Positions 26,401 to 36,745 of a DNA stretch of 64,000 bases are shown piece by piece (position 1 is the stretch's first letter; each line of letters begins with the position of its first letter). The stretch is from the NCBI GenBank assembly GCA_010645155.1, contig CM021323.1:7318250-7382249 (forward strand), given 5' to 3'. The position numbers were made by a program, and so were the translations under genes. This stretch comes from Tigriopus japonicus. Lineage: Eukaryota; Arthropoda; Copepoda; Harpacticoida; Harpacticidae. The notes under the pieces are model-generated. The model did not search any database and had not been told where the DNA came from. It worked only from the letters and a program-made list of their open reading frames with translations.

Positions 26401-28725
26401 TTTGCCAATTTTATGCAAATATAGTTCTCGTCCCTTTTCTTGAAGTTTAGGTTAATTTTATGCAATAAAAATGAATGTACAAAAAATAAGACAATGCTTT
26501 CAACATTTTTCATGTTTCTCCAAAACTGCATTGATGGGTGAGAAAACACTTAAATTTTGCAGATTCCTAGTGGGTGAAAAAAATGGCTTAGTTTAGAATT
26601 TTGATGGATCAGAGATGGTTTACTGAATGTAAGATAAACAAACTAAACAAAAGATAAATGGCAAATTCAAACTTTCATCGATTGTCCTAAAAAAAGCAAG
26701 GAGCAAAAGAATGGTTTACAGGAACTATAGTGACAGAAAAACAACTGCTTAAAATTTAGCAACTCATATTTGTATCAAAAATGCAGAAAACAAGCTAATT
26801 TCCAAAAGCTGTTAAAAATCAAACGTGTTTCGACGAATCCTTTATTCTGATAATGATGATTGAAACACGTTAACTTTACACAATTATTTGAGATTAACTG
26901 CACACTCCTAAGACTAGAATCAAATAACCAGAGGTTACCATTCCAAATTATCTTGGGATTCTGGCGATTATATGAACGATTTTGAGAGGAACTTCAATCG
27001 GGTATAAACATTTTGGAATAAAGTTCCTTCATTCACTGAGTTTCAGTGACAAGTTTGATGTCATCCACTCAAACAAATGTTGGGAAGAAATGCCTTCAGC
27101 TTGGACTTGACAATTATATATTTACCTTGGTGAGAGTACACCTGAAAATATCCGGCGAGCAATTGATATTCCGCCACAATTCCGAAGTGAGCTGAGGTTT
27201 GGGCGGAGTCAGAGGTTTTGGAGGCAAAATGTGGCGATTTTGGAGCAAGTCCAGAGGTTCCATGCCCTAAAAAGAGGAACAATTCACATAAGAAGAAGCT
27301 CTTAAAAGCATTGAGCATGAATAAATGGATTGAAATGGTCCTTCTTACATGTTATTCACACACATGTTTTGGATTGCACTGACTGGTTCACAAGTCAGCC
27401 AAAATAGTGATAAAAAGCTTCCAAATTGCACAATCTTTGGGCGAAAATAAATTATTAATACATAAAACACTGAAATAAGATACTTGTTCAAGATCAAAAG
27501 TATTGAAACATAAGAATACCTTAGGTGTCAAATCACACTTAGCAATAATGAAATTCAATCGAAGCTGAAAAATTGGCCACTAGATGGAGGCAATGTGTCT
27601 TATAGTTTGAGGACTGAACTTGTCTTGAACTTGCTGCCAAAATAGCAACTCTTCAAATTTTGAGTTTAGACATCATTTTTCTCAACAATCAAGAGATCAA
27701 GAAAATAAAAGATTTCACTGAAACTTGTGATAGCGCTAATTTACTTCATTTCAAGTTGAAGTTTACGCGATCTGACAACCAGTTGTCCTATTTCAAAGCG
27801 AAAGAGGTCCCTCACAGCAGTTTAGCGTAAGCCATCCATGTGACAAACATTCACTTACAAAGTATGCGCCTTGAGCTGAACCACCGCGTCCATTCGTCAA
27901 CCCTGCATTTGGTCCACCATAGTTCCCTCCTGGATGCCCATTCACTAAAGGCGTAGGGGGATGTGGATAACCACTGCTCCCGTTGTTGTTGTTGTTATTA
28001 TTGTTATTCATGGGAGGGGGCGCAGGATGAGGATAGCCCCCACTCACACTAGACGGAGGTTGCCCCTGCGCCATTGGTCGGCTGACCGGCGGCGCAGAAT
28101 AGCCACCACTAACACCAGACGAAAGGGGTTGCCCCTGTAAAGGTGGCACAGGATAGCCAGCACTAGCACTAGATGTAGGTGGTTGCCCCTGCACGGGAGG
28201 CGCAGGATAGACGCTGCTAACACTAGACGGAGGTGGCTGCCTCTGCATAGGTGGCGCAGCAGGATAGGCGCCGCTTACACTTGATGGAGGCAGTTGCCGC
28301 TGCATAGGAGGTGCAGGATATGCGCTGCTAACACTAGGCGGTTGCACCCCCATACTGGACGCAGCACTGACACTCTGCGGCGGCGCAGGATAGCTAGGAC
28401 GCGCTGGTAGCCTGACATTGGCAGGCGCAGTGGGCGCCCTGGGGTAGCCATTGTGAAATGTAGAGGAGGAGGAGGTTGTAGAAGGTGGGGCTGCTAGTTG
28501 ATTGACTGAAATGGGACGTGGGGGACCCAATCCATTGACAGGGCGGGGGGCAGGGGGTGGACCTTGTGGTCCAATGGGTCTAGGGGGACCTAGGCCACTA
28601 GGCGAGGGACGAGGGGGGCCTAGAGGACGGGGAGGTCCCAAGGGACGCGGTGGCCCAGGTAAACGGTTGGCTTCTGGGGGTGCAAAGTATTTGGGGGGAA
28701 TGTTGGGCGTGAATCCGGGATGCAT
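11438..28725 (-). CDS. Sec24: Sec24 (A/B class), COPII coat cargo adaptor, 15 coding exons, 1041 aa
   Basis: Sec24 pairs with Sec23 in the inner COPII coat at ER exit sites and selects cargo for ER-to-Golgi transport. Coding exons: 27859-28725, 27126-27266, 25377-25581, 24411-24481, 24063-24239, 22909-23002, 22671-22838, 21050-21374, 19464-19620, 15115-15301, 13599-13774, 13446-13523, 12271-12509, 12074-12202 and 11438-11549. All have GT-AG borders and the phases agree throughout, giving 3126 nt. Exon 1 is a Pro/Gly/Ser-rich disordered N-terminus with tandem repeats. Exon 3 carries the zinc finger (IVRCRQC ... RCNVCY). Exons 4-8 form the trunk (DYMLRPPQPAVY-like, LGPATDFYKKLALDCSGQQ). Exons 8-10 form the beta-sandwich (RYLTRKIGFEAVMRIRC, FHGNFFVRSTDLLSLPNINP). 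Exons 11-12 are helical, and exons 13-15 are gelsolin-like (YRVDELTDEGAL, ending YFEFLQHLKQQIK). The finger and surrounding motifs resemble Sec24A/B more than C/D. An in-frame TGA five codons before the ATG fixes the start. The total length is normal for the family. Confidence 0.97.
13942..14512. mobile_element. Degenerate Tc1/mariner-like element in Sec24 intron 10
   Basis: The ends are CAGGGTGCACCACT and, inverted, CAGGGTGCGCCACT, and TA dinucleotides flank both sides (13940-13941 and 14513-14514). That is the signature of IS630/Tc1/mariner insertion. Read on the minus strand, the interior holds broken transposase-like stretches (for example MKDARKKIITLFIEGL) interrupted by stops and frameshifts. 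At 571 bp it is far shorter than a full element, so it is an internally deleted, dead copy. Confidence 0.65.
14674..14911. repeat. Foldback MITE in Sec24 intron 10
   Basis: The two halves are inverted copies: left end TTGAGGTAGTTTTGAAGTA, right end TACTTCAAAACTACCTCAA. The centre is a perfect 10-bp stem (CATAAGCTGC / GCAGCTTATG). The whole 238-bp unit could fold into one hairpin. No coding capacity; no clear target duplication was seen. Confidence 0.75.
14996..15013. repeat. Solitary mariner-type terminal repeat
   Basis: AAGTTGCGCACCCTGTA matches the right terminus of the element at 13942-14512 but has no partner end nearby. It is likely the remnant of a second, mostly deleted copy, or the original outer end of a larger composite. 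Confidence 0.5.
15498..15577. repeat. Low-copy interspersed repeat, copy in Sec24 intron 9
   Basis: It is an inverted, diverged copy of 22239-22316. Shared blocks include AACAAGAAATACTGTTCACAG and CAAAATTTT plus GTTTTGCGTTTG in order. No coding content; family unknown. Confidence 0.6.
16852..16875 (+). promoter_or_regulatory. GA-repeat tract upstream of the zinc-finger gene
   Basis: An uninterrupted GAGAGAGAGAG-type tract lies about 280 bases upstream of the zinc-finger start codon. Such tracts bind GAGA-factor-like proteins at many arthropod promoters. A promoter role here is inferred from position. Confidence 0.35.
16930..17034 (+). other. Upstream ORF in the zinc-finger 5' leader (34 codons)
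   Basis: The ATG at 16930 opens a 34-codon frame that includes KKKRR and a run of Gly codons. It ends at TAA before the main start at 17154 and is out of frame with it. If the mRNA begins upstream, this uORF would reduce translation of the zinc-finger protein. The transcription start is not known. Confidence 0.35.
17154..18737 (+). CDS. Intronless C2H2 zinc-finger protein nested antisense in Sec24 intron 9 (527 aa)
   Basis: Probable nuclear DNA-binding transcription regulator. Five C2H2 fingers are visible. Three are tandem: C75/C78 with H92/H97, C105/C108 with H121/H126, and C136/C139 with H152/H157. A fourth starts near residue 264 (CYICPRC ... HLVGAH) and a lone C-terminal finger near 475 (CYYCDF ... 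HFNETH). Between them lie a basic patch (KRQKLKRTTLKTKAKIK), a strongly acidic run (about 237-260), an AT-hook-like RRKPGPKSR and Pro/Ser-rich linkers. Spacing such as FxCxxCxF resembles fingers in Drosophila multi-finger regulators, but I cannot name an orthologue. The whole ORF sits without introns inside Sec24 intron 9 (15302-19463) on the opposite strand. An AATAAA follows at 18942. The start is the first ATG in frame; an upstream ORF precedes it. Confidence 0.9.
   Translation: MIPQGNSTHQQQHSVPLVVAHKSAPPSDTMVAPPPVTNSNGKDPYKKFEALIAQHYPDPSTAPRILEPEPGLYRCSFCSSSKSGCKFNIWTHIKSIHLKLKDFQCAFCSFQASRKYSLDTHFRKAHLKLNGNFIPCPSCDFKSTSLNLFITHTEKVHGLANLVRLETSREDPSVRRQLEDIIQFRTSSGHRNKDSFLVDYMRKLLGSPSSPEGSALPKRQKLKRTTLKTKAKIKPIEDEDFSEEGGDDDEDDDDELVDDNRTRCYICPRCQRAFISSTLLAGHLVGAHGFEQHAAQRVGLQPENRQLRRPLETSGSLRRSPRKLITREPRLILEDIHKPRYSPVPRRKPGPKSRTQMSSQSSSNTPPPMVAKKSVPLPAFVAKKSLPSDPDIIEPPPPTSSHTPHEESWLDEAIHNTMDMSLEHLNALADTFEDDTGNNNLLEDHHHHYPENGFFKENIPKQRTVKWHRKTHYECYYCDFRSLKLHEFTLHFNETHRSQVLADTAPFRKPPKTDMAATSYVVNFENM
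18942..18947 (+). terminator. Polyadenylation signal of the zinc-finger gene
   Basis: AATAAA lies 205 bases past the stop codon on the coding strand. It is about 520 bases short of Sec24 exon 9, so the nested transcript need not overlap Sec24 coding exons. Confidence 0.6.
21441..21545. repeat. Diverged two-copy tandem repeat in Sec24 intron 7
   Basis: Two units of about 60 bases share TTTTCGATAAAAA, GGGAAAA and GATTTTTAT in the same order. The repeat is short, AT-rich and intronic, with no other feature. Confidence 0.55.
22103..22226. repeat. Direct repeat, first copy, Sec24 intron 7
   Basis: It begins CAACAAGCTGACCGCTCATG and ends GTTAGTATTCCTCTT, and is repeated in the same order at 22519-22627. 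The two copies bracket a TTAGG-rich stretch. They may be the ends of one mobile element or a local duplication. Confidence 0.65.
22239..22316. repeat. Low-copy interspersed repeat, copy in Sec24 intron 7
   Basis: Inverted partner of 15498-15577. It contains GTCAAACGCAAAAC and CTGTGAACAGTATTTCTTGT. Confidence 0.6.
22384..22462 (+). repeat. Degenerate TTAGG-type interstitial repeat
   Basis: Several TTAGGTTAGGTTT units are mixed with diverged spacer. The unit matches the arthropod telomere repeat TTAGG. Its place in a Sec24 intron and its low purity show that it is interstitial, not a chromosome end. Confidence 0.6.
22519..22627. repeat. Direct repeat, second copy, Sec24 intron 7
   Basis: Diverged copy of 22103-22226 in the same orientation. 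The opening CAACAAGCTGACCGCTCATG is perfectly conserved. Confidence 0.65.
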
Positions 28726-29165
28726 GATGGGCGGATGTCACACCCTAATGCTTGAAGAAGAGAGGTCCAGGGCGTGTTGGAGAAGAAGGTCGACGCTCAA
28801 AACCCGCCGCAATGCATCACTGACAATCTGACACTGGTGATTGAGGTTTGCGTTCTTAGGGAGAACTTGAATCTTGAGAGGGATTTTGAGCTTTGCCTTA
28901 CTTCTTCTGCTTGGAGGGTGAACTTTACTTCTTGTGAGTTCCACGGGGAGGCTGATGACAAGGGTGACGGCGATTCAAAGAGCAAAACGGGGTTCAGAAG
29001 AATTTTACGAGGGGAAATTCGGGCGTTTTGGGACGTTTGGTAAAAATGGGAACCTTTTTTTGATTCGTCAATATAATTAGAACAAAAAGGACCAATCAAA
29101 AGGAAAGTGGGTTTGGAAGAAATTTCAACAAAAGACAAAGTCCAATCAAATTCAAAGACCATCAA
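28726..29165 (-). promoter_or_regulatory. Sec24 5' UTR and promoter region
   Basis: This is the less AT-rich stretch directly upstream of the Sec24 start. Several overlapping ORFs on both strands are of no evident meaning. I saw no clear TATA box; the transcription start cannot be placed from sequence alone. Confidence 0.4.
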
Positions 29166-29689
29166 AGTTCATGTTTTAATCCAAGGATTAAACAAATAAA
29201 ACTTTTTATTGAGCCGAACTACCCTAATTGTAACCAAAGATAATGTGCTATGTGAGTAAGGAAGTGTATACTTTCTTGTGTAATAAATTGGAAAATGATG
29301 CGTCATTATATAAGTCTCTTTTATTAAATAGAAAAGACATTAAATATTGATAACAGGAATGAAAGAATGAAAGACAATATCAAAATTGCTCAAGTGTCTG
29401 ATTGCCTTTTATTATTAGTACTAACAAAGAGGTACAAGATAATTTATTGGCAAATTTCATAGTGGAGCATATGCCCTGAAAAGAGGAGTTAAGCACATGC
29501 TCCTATTTTACTCTTTGATTGAGAAAATAAAGTTGTCTTCTTGAGCAATTTCGTTTTAATATTTTATTACTTCCTTGAATAGGTTGAACTATTATAAAGA
29601 GTTTATTACTTTATTAGAACTTGTTCAAATGTGGTAATTTTTAAAGACATATATCAAATAAAAGTTGGTAATCTATCCATTTATTCAAC

Positions 29690-29940
29690 TTGCTTATTGA
29701 ACAAATTCAGTACGGAATTCTAGGACCAAAATGGCTAAAAATGTGTCAGTGTTGAGAATAACCCTTCAATAAAACTTTATTAGAATTATCAAGCTTAATT
29801 TGCATTCTTCATTTTGACAATCAATTGACACTGTTACTCTTGTGTATCTTAAAACGTCTGAGCCAAGATCTGATACATCTCTAGTCAATTTGGCCCCAAA
29901 ATCCCAAAAATGAATCCATTCAACCACACTCATTCATTGT
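29690..29940. repeat. TIR element, diverged copy 1
   Basis: The inner halves of its inverted arms (GGAATTCTAGGACCAAAATG left; TTTGGCCCCAAAATCCC right) match those of the better preserved element at 30193-30473. The outer ends are decayed. Confidence 0.5.
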
Positions 29941-30192
29941 TTTCTATCAGTCTAATCAATTGCTTGTAAATAAGAATTTTTCTTCCATACCTATGCCAAA
30001 CAAGAAGCACAACAAATGAAGACCTACCTCCATTTGGTTGGAGGGTCTCTTCTTTCTTTAAAGCCCTTACCTTTGGGGCTACTCATCCGACACTAGGAAA
30101 TTTGCTAGCATCTCAATTTAAGAGATCAGTGACATATTTAATCAATCTTACACCTGTCATGCACAACAAAATTCCTCCAGCTAGGGCTTAAC

Positions 30193-30473
30193 AATGGATG
30201 AGTGTATTCGAACGAATTCAGCTGTGGATTCTGGGGCCAAAATGACTAGGGATGGGTCAGAACTAGGTTCGCACATTTTATAGTTTTAGTTTGATACGTG
30301 AGGAACAAATTCTTACTTGAATTGATTGTCAAAATGAAGAAAACGAGATGGGCTCACGAATTTTGATTACATATTTTTGGAGGGTGAGTCTCACTCCGAC
30401 GCATCCCTAGCCATTTTGGCCCCAGAATCCGCAGCTGAATTCGTTCGATTACACTCATCCATTTCCCACTAGA
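30193..30473. mobile_element. MITE with about 65-bp terminal inverted repeats, copy 2
   Basis: The left arm runs AATGGATGAGTGTATTCGAA through GGGGCCAAAATGACTAGGGA. The right arm is its inverted copy ending CACTCATCCATT. The interior is about 150 bp, with no ORF. No clear target duplication. A second, decayed member lies 250 bp upstream. Confidence 0.75.
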
Positions 30474-32274
30474 TCAATAACTTTTGCTTTTGGTTTCCTC
30501 AATATATTTTCTCATCTATTATTAATGCACATTCGTCACAGACCACTCTTACAAACAATCCTACTTACCTTTCACTGTTTACATTAGAATCACAAAATTG
30601 TATCTCTTCCTGTTCCTATTCAGATCAAACTGCCCCAAGTTAAAGTCACAAAAATGAGCTGTCAAAATGAATCGAGACTAGTCACCCTGTGAGTGGCAAC
30701 AGCAACTGTCAGCGAATTGCTGGGCTGCCCAGAGTGAGAACGCCGGGCAGGAGGCCGAAGGTCGGGATAAAAACGTGGCATGAGATCAACTTTGTCCAAT
30801 AACTTCATCTAGGATGGATAAAAAGGGCTGATTAGTGAATATGTATTAAAGCTTATATATTGAACTTTCTGAATGAGTCAAAATATGCCATGTAAAGAAT
30901 GAGAAAAGAAGAGAAATTGGAGAAAAATTAAAGCTTCGGAACGTGTGCTCGATATCACGCAACCTTTTATAAGGTCCATTATTCAGACCCCAAAAAAACT
31001 CGCCAAAGGCCATAATGTACGTTGGACTCTTGGTAGATAGCGGTGAAGGGCGTTTTGTTGGAAAAAATCTTCTTGAAAAGTCGATTGCTGCTCTTTATTA
31101 AGAAAACAGCTTTCCTTTTAGAGTAAAGCTTACGTGGCCTTGGATGATTCTAGAAGCTTGACTTTCTTAAATCTAATCAACACAAAAATCGATAAGGAAG
31201 TCACCCAAAAGACTGTAAAAGAATTATTTTTTCCATGACTTTGAAGCAAATTTAAGCAAAATAGGTCTCGTCATTACATCTTCGTCCAAAATGAGGTTTC
31301 TATAAAATATGTTTTGAATTGTTCAAGACACTCTCAGTTGTGAAAACAGACATTTTAGTCTGGTTAGATTTTGGAAAACGGCCCTTTCCGAAAAGCAGTT
31401 TTTTTTTAATTTCTTTTGAAAACACAAACATCACATGAGGCAAGAAATGCATTTTCTAAAAATTATCTTCACGAGTGTAGCCAAAGATATTTTTTTCTTT
31501 AAAGCTGCAAAATGAAGCAAAAACATCTTGTTTCTCAAGATTGAAAAGCTGATTGGCATTAACTCGCAAAATTAATTTTTAATTTGATAGGAATCTAAGT
31601 GTGCTCTTAATATCCATTAAAAAGGGGAAAATAGGAATTTTAGCATAGTTTTAGACGATATTATTTCTTGGGCCTTGACATGGTTTACCCTTTGGTTAGT
31701 AGGTCCCTAAAAAGGCTAGGTGTTGAATTGGTGCTGAATTTTAATTATTGCCTTAAACTTTTTGGGTCCAATTTACTAAAACCTATGAGGACTTCAAACC
31801 CTTTTTGACGTGTTCGTATTTCCTGAAAAGAAAAGTTCCCTGAATAGAAAATCAAGAAAGATTAAAATCCGACTTCTCGTTGTTCATGCTCTTTTGTCAA
31901 CTTATAAAAAAGTAAGCATTTCCTCTACCAAAACAGTTTTTTGCCATTTTTCTTACTTACCTTTTAAATGACATTTTTTAACTTACTGGACCAAGAGTTT
32001 TGGGCCGAATGCCTACTTCGACCAAATCAATTACCGAGTGAAAAAGCCATTTGCTGTCGCAAAACACTCGTGTTACTCCTAAAATAGACTTCATGATGAT
32101 AAGTAACATTAAAGGAAATCTAGATTTCATTTCTAGACATTGTAATTGTACTCAATAATATTTTTCGACGAAGAAATAGAATAGTATAGAGAATAGTATT
32201 TGTTTGACTCTGGCCAAAGGGAGCAAGCTTTTTTCAAATTTGATACTTGCTGCTTCAAAATCAACCACCAATAA

Positions 32275-32519
32275 TAGCTCATATGTTTTGCCTGCACCAA
32301 GGCGTGCTGCAAGCATGCTTCCATTATTGACTTCAAGCGTATTTTAAGCCTGCTAGAGCATTTCTTACCAAATTTTAGGTTAAGCATCTAATACACAGAA
32401 GCTGGCATTCGTATGGCGTCGTTTTAGAGGCCTGAAAACGTTAAAGATACGCAAAATGGATGGAAGTCAATTGATGAAGTATGCTTCAAGCATGGATCTC
32501 CAAACACAAAACATATGAC
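32275..32519 (+). repeat. MITE family member A (TIR CATATGTTTTG)
   Basis: Ends CATATGTTTTG and CAAAACATATG form a perfect 11-bp inverted repeat. The unit is about 240 bp. A same-orientation relative lies at 37914-38159, sharing GCGCCAAGGC-like, CTTCCA, GACTTCAAGC and GATGAAGTATGCTTCAAG blocks in the same order. Confidence 0.65.
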
Positions 32520-32666
32520 TTAATATGTTCTTATCCAAACAGTCAAATGCATTTTGTAAAAGACGCAATAATGCTACATTAAATAGTATTAACAACAAAT
32601 GACGACTTCTGAATGGTTTTGCAACCAGACTATTGAAATCGCCAAAAGAACTTAATCTCAAATTAA

Positions 32667-32733
32667 GAATTTACACCCAAAGCCCCTCCTACAAATCCCG
32701 CTCTTGAAGTCTATTTTTAGAAGCGGTTATTAG
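32667..32733. repeat. 67-bp direct repeat, left copy
   Basis: It matches 33171-33237 with one mismatch. The two copies enclose 437 bp containing GTGGCCGAA-rich sequence. This resembles a very long target duplication or a short segmental duplication. Confidence 0.8.
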
Positions 32734-33170
32734 CGAAATTGTTATTGTTATGGCAAAAACGCTATTTTTAGTAAGAAATTGTATGTCATTTTGTGGCCAA
32801 AAGTGGCCGAAGGCTTCGAAAAAGTGGCCGAAAGTGGCCGAATTTCAAAGTAATGGTGGCCGAGAGGCTTCCCTAGGACCTGGCAACCCTGGAGCAGTCA
32901 ATCTCATGTTCGTACTCTTTTAATTATAGATCTCCAATCATCGAACAACTTCTTGAAACATCTACGAAATATGGCACAACTTGGAAAATAAAGTGAAAAA
33001 CGTCCGTAATCTGGAAAAAGTATTTCATTTTCTGATATCAAAATCGTTGTCCATTGCAGTAACAAACAGTCTTTGTTAGGGGTTCGGAAGATGGGACACA
33101 AGTGTGCCAATATTTTGAATGAGTCACATTATCCTAAGTGACGAATCCTTGTGGGATCCAAGGAATGGTG

Positions 33171-33237
33171 GAATTTACACCCAAAGCACCTCCTACAAAT
33201 CCCGCTCTTGAAGTCTATTTTTAGAAGCGGTTATTAG
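33171..33237. repeat. 67-bp direct repeat, right copy
   Basis: Second copy of 32667-32733 in the same orientation; begins GAATTTACACCCAAAGC. Confidence 0.8.
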
Positions 33238-36200
33238 AGATGGACTCTCAAAGCTCGAGTTGATCAATCAACTTATTTTATATCTTTTCTCTACTCGATA
33301 GATGCAATAAATTCACACAAGACCGATTCAGTTCCTGGCATCATTACTCCCATCCTTTATACATTTATACATAGTTTTTACTAATTTTCTATTGTTTTTT
33401 TTTTTCAAACTATTTTGACCCAATTTGTTTTGAGTGAGACCGACCAATTTCATGTAATCTTTTAATTTTAGTGCCTCTGATTTAAGTTAAAAATTTCGCC
33501 CACTCAGTTAATAAAGACCCTTAGAAGGTGGACTCAGATACAAAGAACAGGATTTATCATTTTCCAAGTCATTTGGTCAAACGGACCCTCCCTTTGGGCG
33601 AATTAACGTCAAGGTTTGAATAATCCATACTACAATTCGTTTCTAAATTCAGCACTAAAGTCAAGAGTATTGTCTAAGCTTTGTACATAATCTGCTGAGA
33701 TTACTGGGCGATTTTTGGGTGCAAAAGGCGGAGCAAATGAATTATACGCTCTCTGCAAAAGAAAGCTTTGAAAAGGCATAACTTATCACTCTTGAAAAAC
33801 ATAGCTTTCTTCATGCAAACAAGGTCTCATATGCAGAAGAGCATCTTTGATTTTTTTCATTAATGGTTTTATAATAATTCACTTAATTGGCTATGTCATC
33901 CAGAATACTCAGGGGATTCTATAAGGGTTCAAAACATCTTCATTGGTATCACTAACAACATACACCGGTTTCAAAACCGCTTACAAATCAAACCCGAAAA
34001 GCTCGACCTATCCCTAGAGGTTCGTTTATCCCGACTTCCTGTGCTCAGCATCACAGATGTTATTGCTGCACAGAGTATGCCATGAAACGTAGATAAGAAT
34101 GTGCGACTTAAGTTTCCCTTGCTTTCAGAGAGACCTGCCTTATTATCAACTTATCAAAATATTGAAACATCATCAAAGAGGTCCGCCTGAGTCATGGGCA
34201 ATGCTTGACAAAGAAATCCGGTTTCCGTGTACTTTTTAATGTCTAGCTTCGTTTTGGCCATTGACCAAAGCAAACCAAAGACATCCAGACAAATGGGTCT
34301 GTTTCAGGGTTAGGTAGCCTGATTGGTATGATAGAGAATCAAATCTGAAACTCCAAAGGGACAGAGATGAAGCGTCAGAGTGAATGAGGGATTATGTAAC
34401 CACCTTCGTGGAACGTTTGTTCACCCTCACCTTGGTTTCCATCCATCCACCCATCTTCACTCGATAAAACCTGGCTCGTTCGTTACCTAGGACTAGAGAC
34501 TCGACCTAGGACAAAGTACAAATAAACAAGGTGTCCCATAACGATGCTTGAGGTTTGGAAGGGTAACGATGTGGGATCTGAGACCATTGGACGTAATCAT
34601 GAACATACGTTCCTCGAACCGAAACGATCTAGTGTACTGCATGGCCAATTTTTTGGAGCTCTTGGACATTGTTGCCCCATTTCGTAGCGCGTGTGTTTCA
34701 GAAACTACGACGCACTTTTTCGAAACCGCTGTTGCTTTTTAGACAGCCCTGCCCGGCAACAGAAAAGTTGGTGCTCGTTTGGCCCGCCCGTTGTTCCTTA
34801 TTTGAAGATCAGTGACGCCGTTCTGATATTTCCTTCATATAAATTCAGAGTTTTTGGCCAAAAAATCACAGAGGAAGCTGGGAAATATAGTGTTGAAAAG
34901 CAAGGTTGATAACATGGAGAAAATACCAGTTGACTTCATCCTTTTTTGGACCCGCATATCAAAGAGACCGACCTTAGGAAGTGTAGTTAACACCAAAACA
35001 GATACGTAAGTTCGGTTGTTAAGGACATGTGGAAGTACAAATGAAACATAGACATGCCTAAAATAAATAAACATGCTTGAGTAGAGTCCACGTACAAAAG
35101 GTGCGTTTCAATTGCAAAAAGTGCTCCTTATTTAGTCAAACTTATTCCACCATGGCTATTTCAAATGTGTATGACTATGCTTCCACTTTACTTTTCAATC
35201 CACTCAACAACTGACCCTGGGTAAATATACACCAAAATATATGGTGTTTCTATTGCGCTGAAAGATAATTAATTGTCCTGTTTTTTTTTGTGTATTTCAA
35301 CATGTCCATGAAAGTTCCAAAGAGTATGCTTCCATTATACTTCAAGTACATGCGATAAAGGACCAACACTTCAGCTTTTGCCCAAAGTGGATAGCAGGGG
35401 TGGGCAATAAAATTTGAAACTTACCAATTGGGTCCAGGGAACACCAAAAAAGTAGGGGTGAGAGTGGAAGCCAACAATTCAAAATTCACTTGGGTTTGGG
35501 GCCCAAAAGACAAGAGTAATTGAAAGCTTTAGGGCTTTCTTCATCGGCAAATTCCTGAGGGACAAAGATCATGTCGGTCCATATGTGAGTGCTACTGGTT
35601 GCCTCCTTGTGGTCTTAAGGTTGACGTGAGTGACTAACACAATTAGCTTAAAAGTAAAAAGACAAAATCTCATCAACAGTCTTTCATGATGAAAAATAAC
35701 AAATATTTATCTTAATTGCATGGCTTTTCTTAATTTTCAAACCACAATAAAGCAATCATCCTTAGTTTTCAGTGAGGAAACCATTAACAAACTTTAAGCT
35801 TTTATCAAACACACTTCCTTGAATATTTTTCATTGTAAACCAAGAGCTTTTTCTCAGCTTTTAGCCCCATAAGTAGCTTATCCAAGTAGAAAAACATTCT
35901 TTACCATGAAACCACATTTCAATGAAAATCAGCTCACAAATAGATATGTTTTGTACATACTTATCTGCCCTTCATTTGGTGGAATCTACAAATATATTTT
36001 TTAGTCTATGTTAGATTCAGTCAAAAGGATGTTTCATGTACCAAGCTGATTGAACTAATTTTGAAATAAACACAGTCAAATCTAGTTGCTTAAATCAAAT
36101 AAGCAAATGATTGCGTTACAGAAACTCATGTGAAAGAAGCGTTCTCAGAACACTAGTGACAGTGGCTTTATCATGAAGCTTTAAAAAAGCCAAACAAACC

Positions 36201-36745
36201 AAGAAGTGCATAAGAAAAAAATACAGCAAATAGAAGCCTTTGACTAAAAAATATCCCTGGATGTGCTTAAATCCATCTTATTTTGTGATCGACTGGATCA
36301 ATCTGGCTTGACCTATGTAAATTGATTGCAAAATCGACTTTCGTTTTAACTTGAACTTCCTCATTGATGGTGGCGACAACAACAGCAATCATTTGAAGCT
36401 TCGAAAAAGCCAAACAACTTGACTGTGTCGACGCTTCTTTCCCATGAGCTTCTTTAGATTGCGTTATCTGGCAACTGAATCTGACCCTTTTGGGCATTGT
36501 CAATTGGCCTATTTCGACCAAATCGCCCAAGCAAACCTGCAGCTCAGCACATTCAAGTACATGTTCATGATGGGAGAGTTGGTTGGCTTTGTGAAGCTGG
36601 CTCAAAGACAGACGTATCATCAGCATTGCTTGCCTTACTCGCTTCCTGGCCGTCTTCAGCTCTCCACGTTGTTTTTCCCTAGTGGACTACGTATATTTTT
36701 TATATTTTCCATTGAACTTTTACCAATTTCACGGACAGTGTCACC

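Larger units (their letters stand above)
29166..36745. other. Intergenic region between Sec24 and 4E-BP; repeats only
   Basis: Sec24 and 4E-BP point away from each other here. Apart from the inverted-repeat elements listed separately (29690-29940, 30193-30473, 32275-32519, 32667-33237), I see only short ORFs without recognisable motifs. Overlapping ORFs on both strands at 36267-36764 cover the 4E-BP leader and are not supported as genes. Confidence 0.4.
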
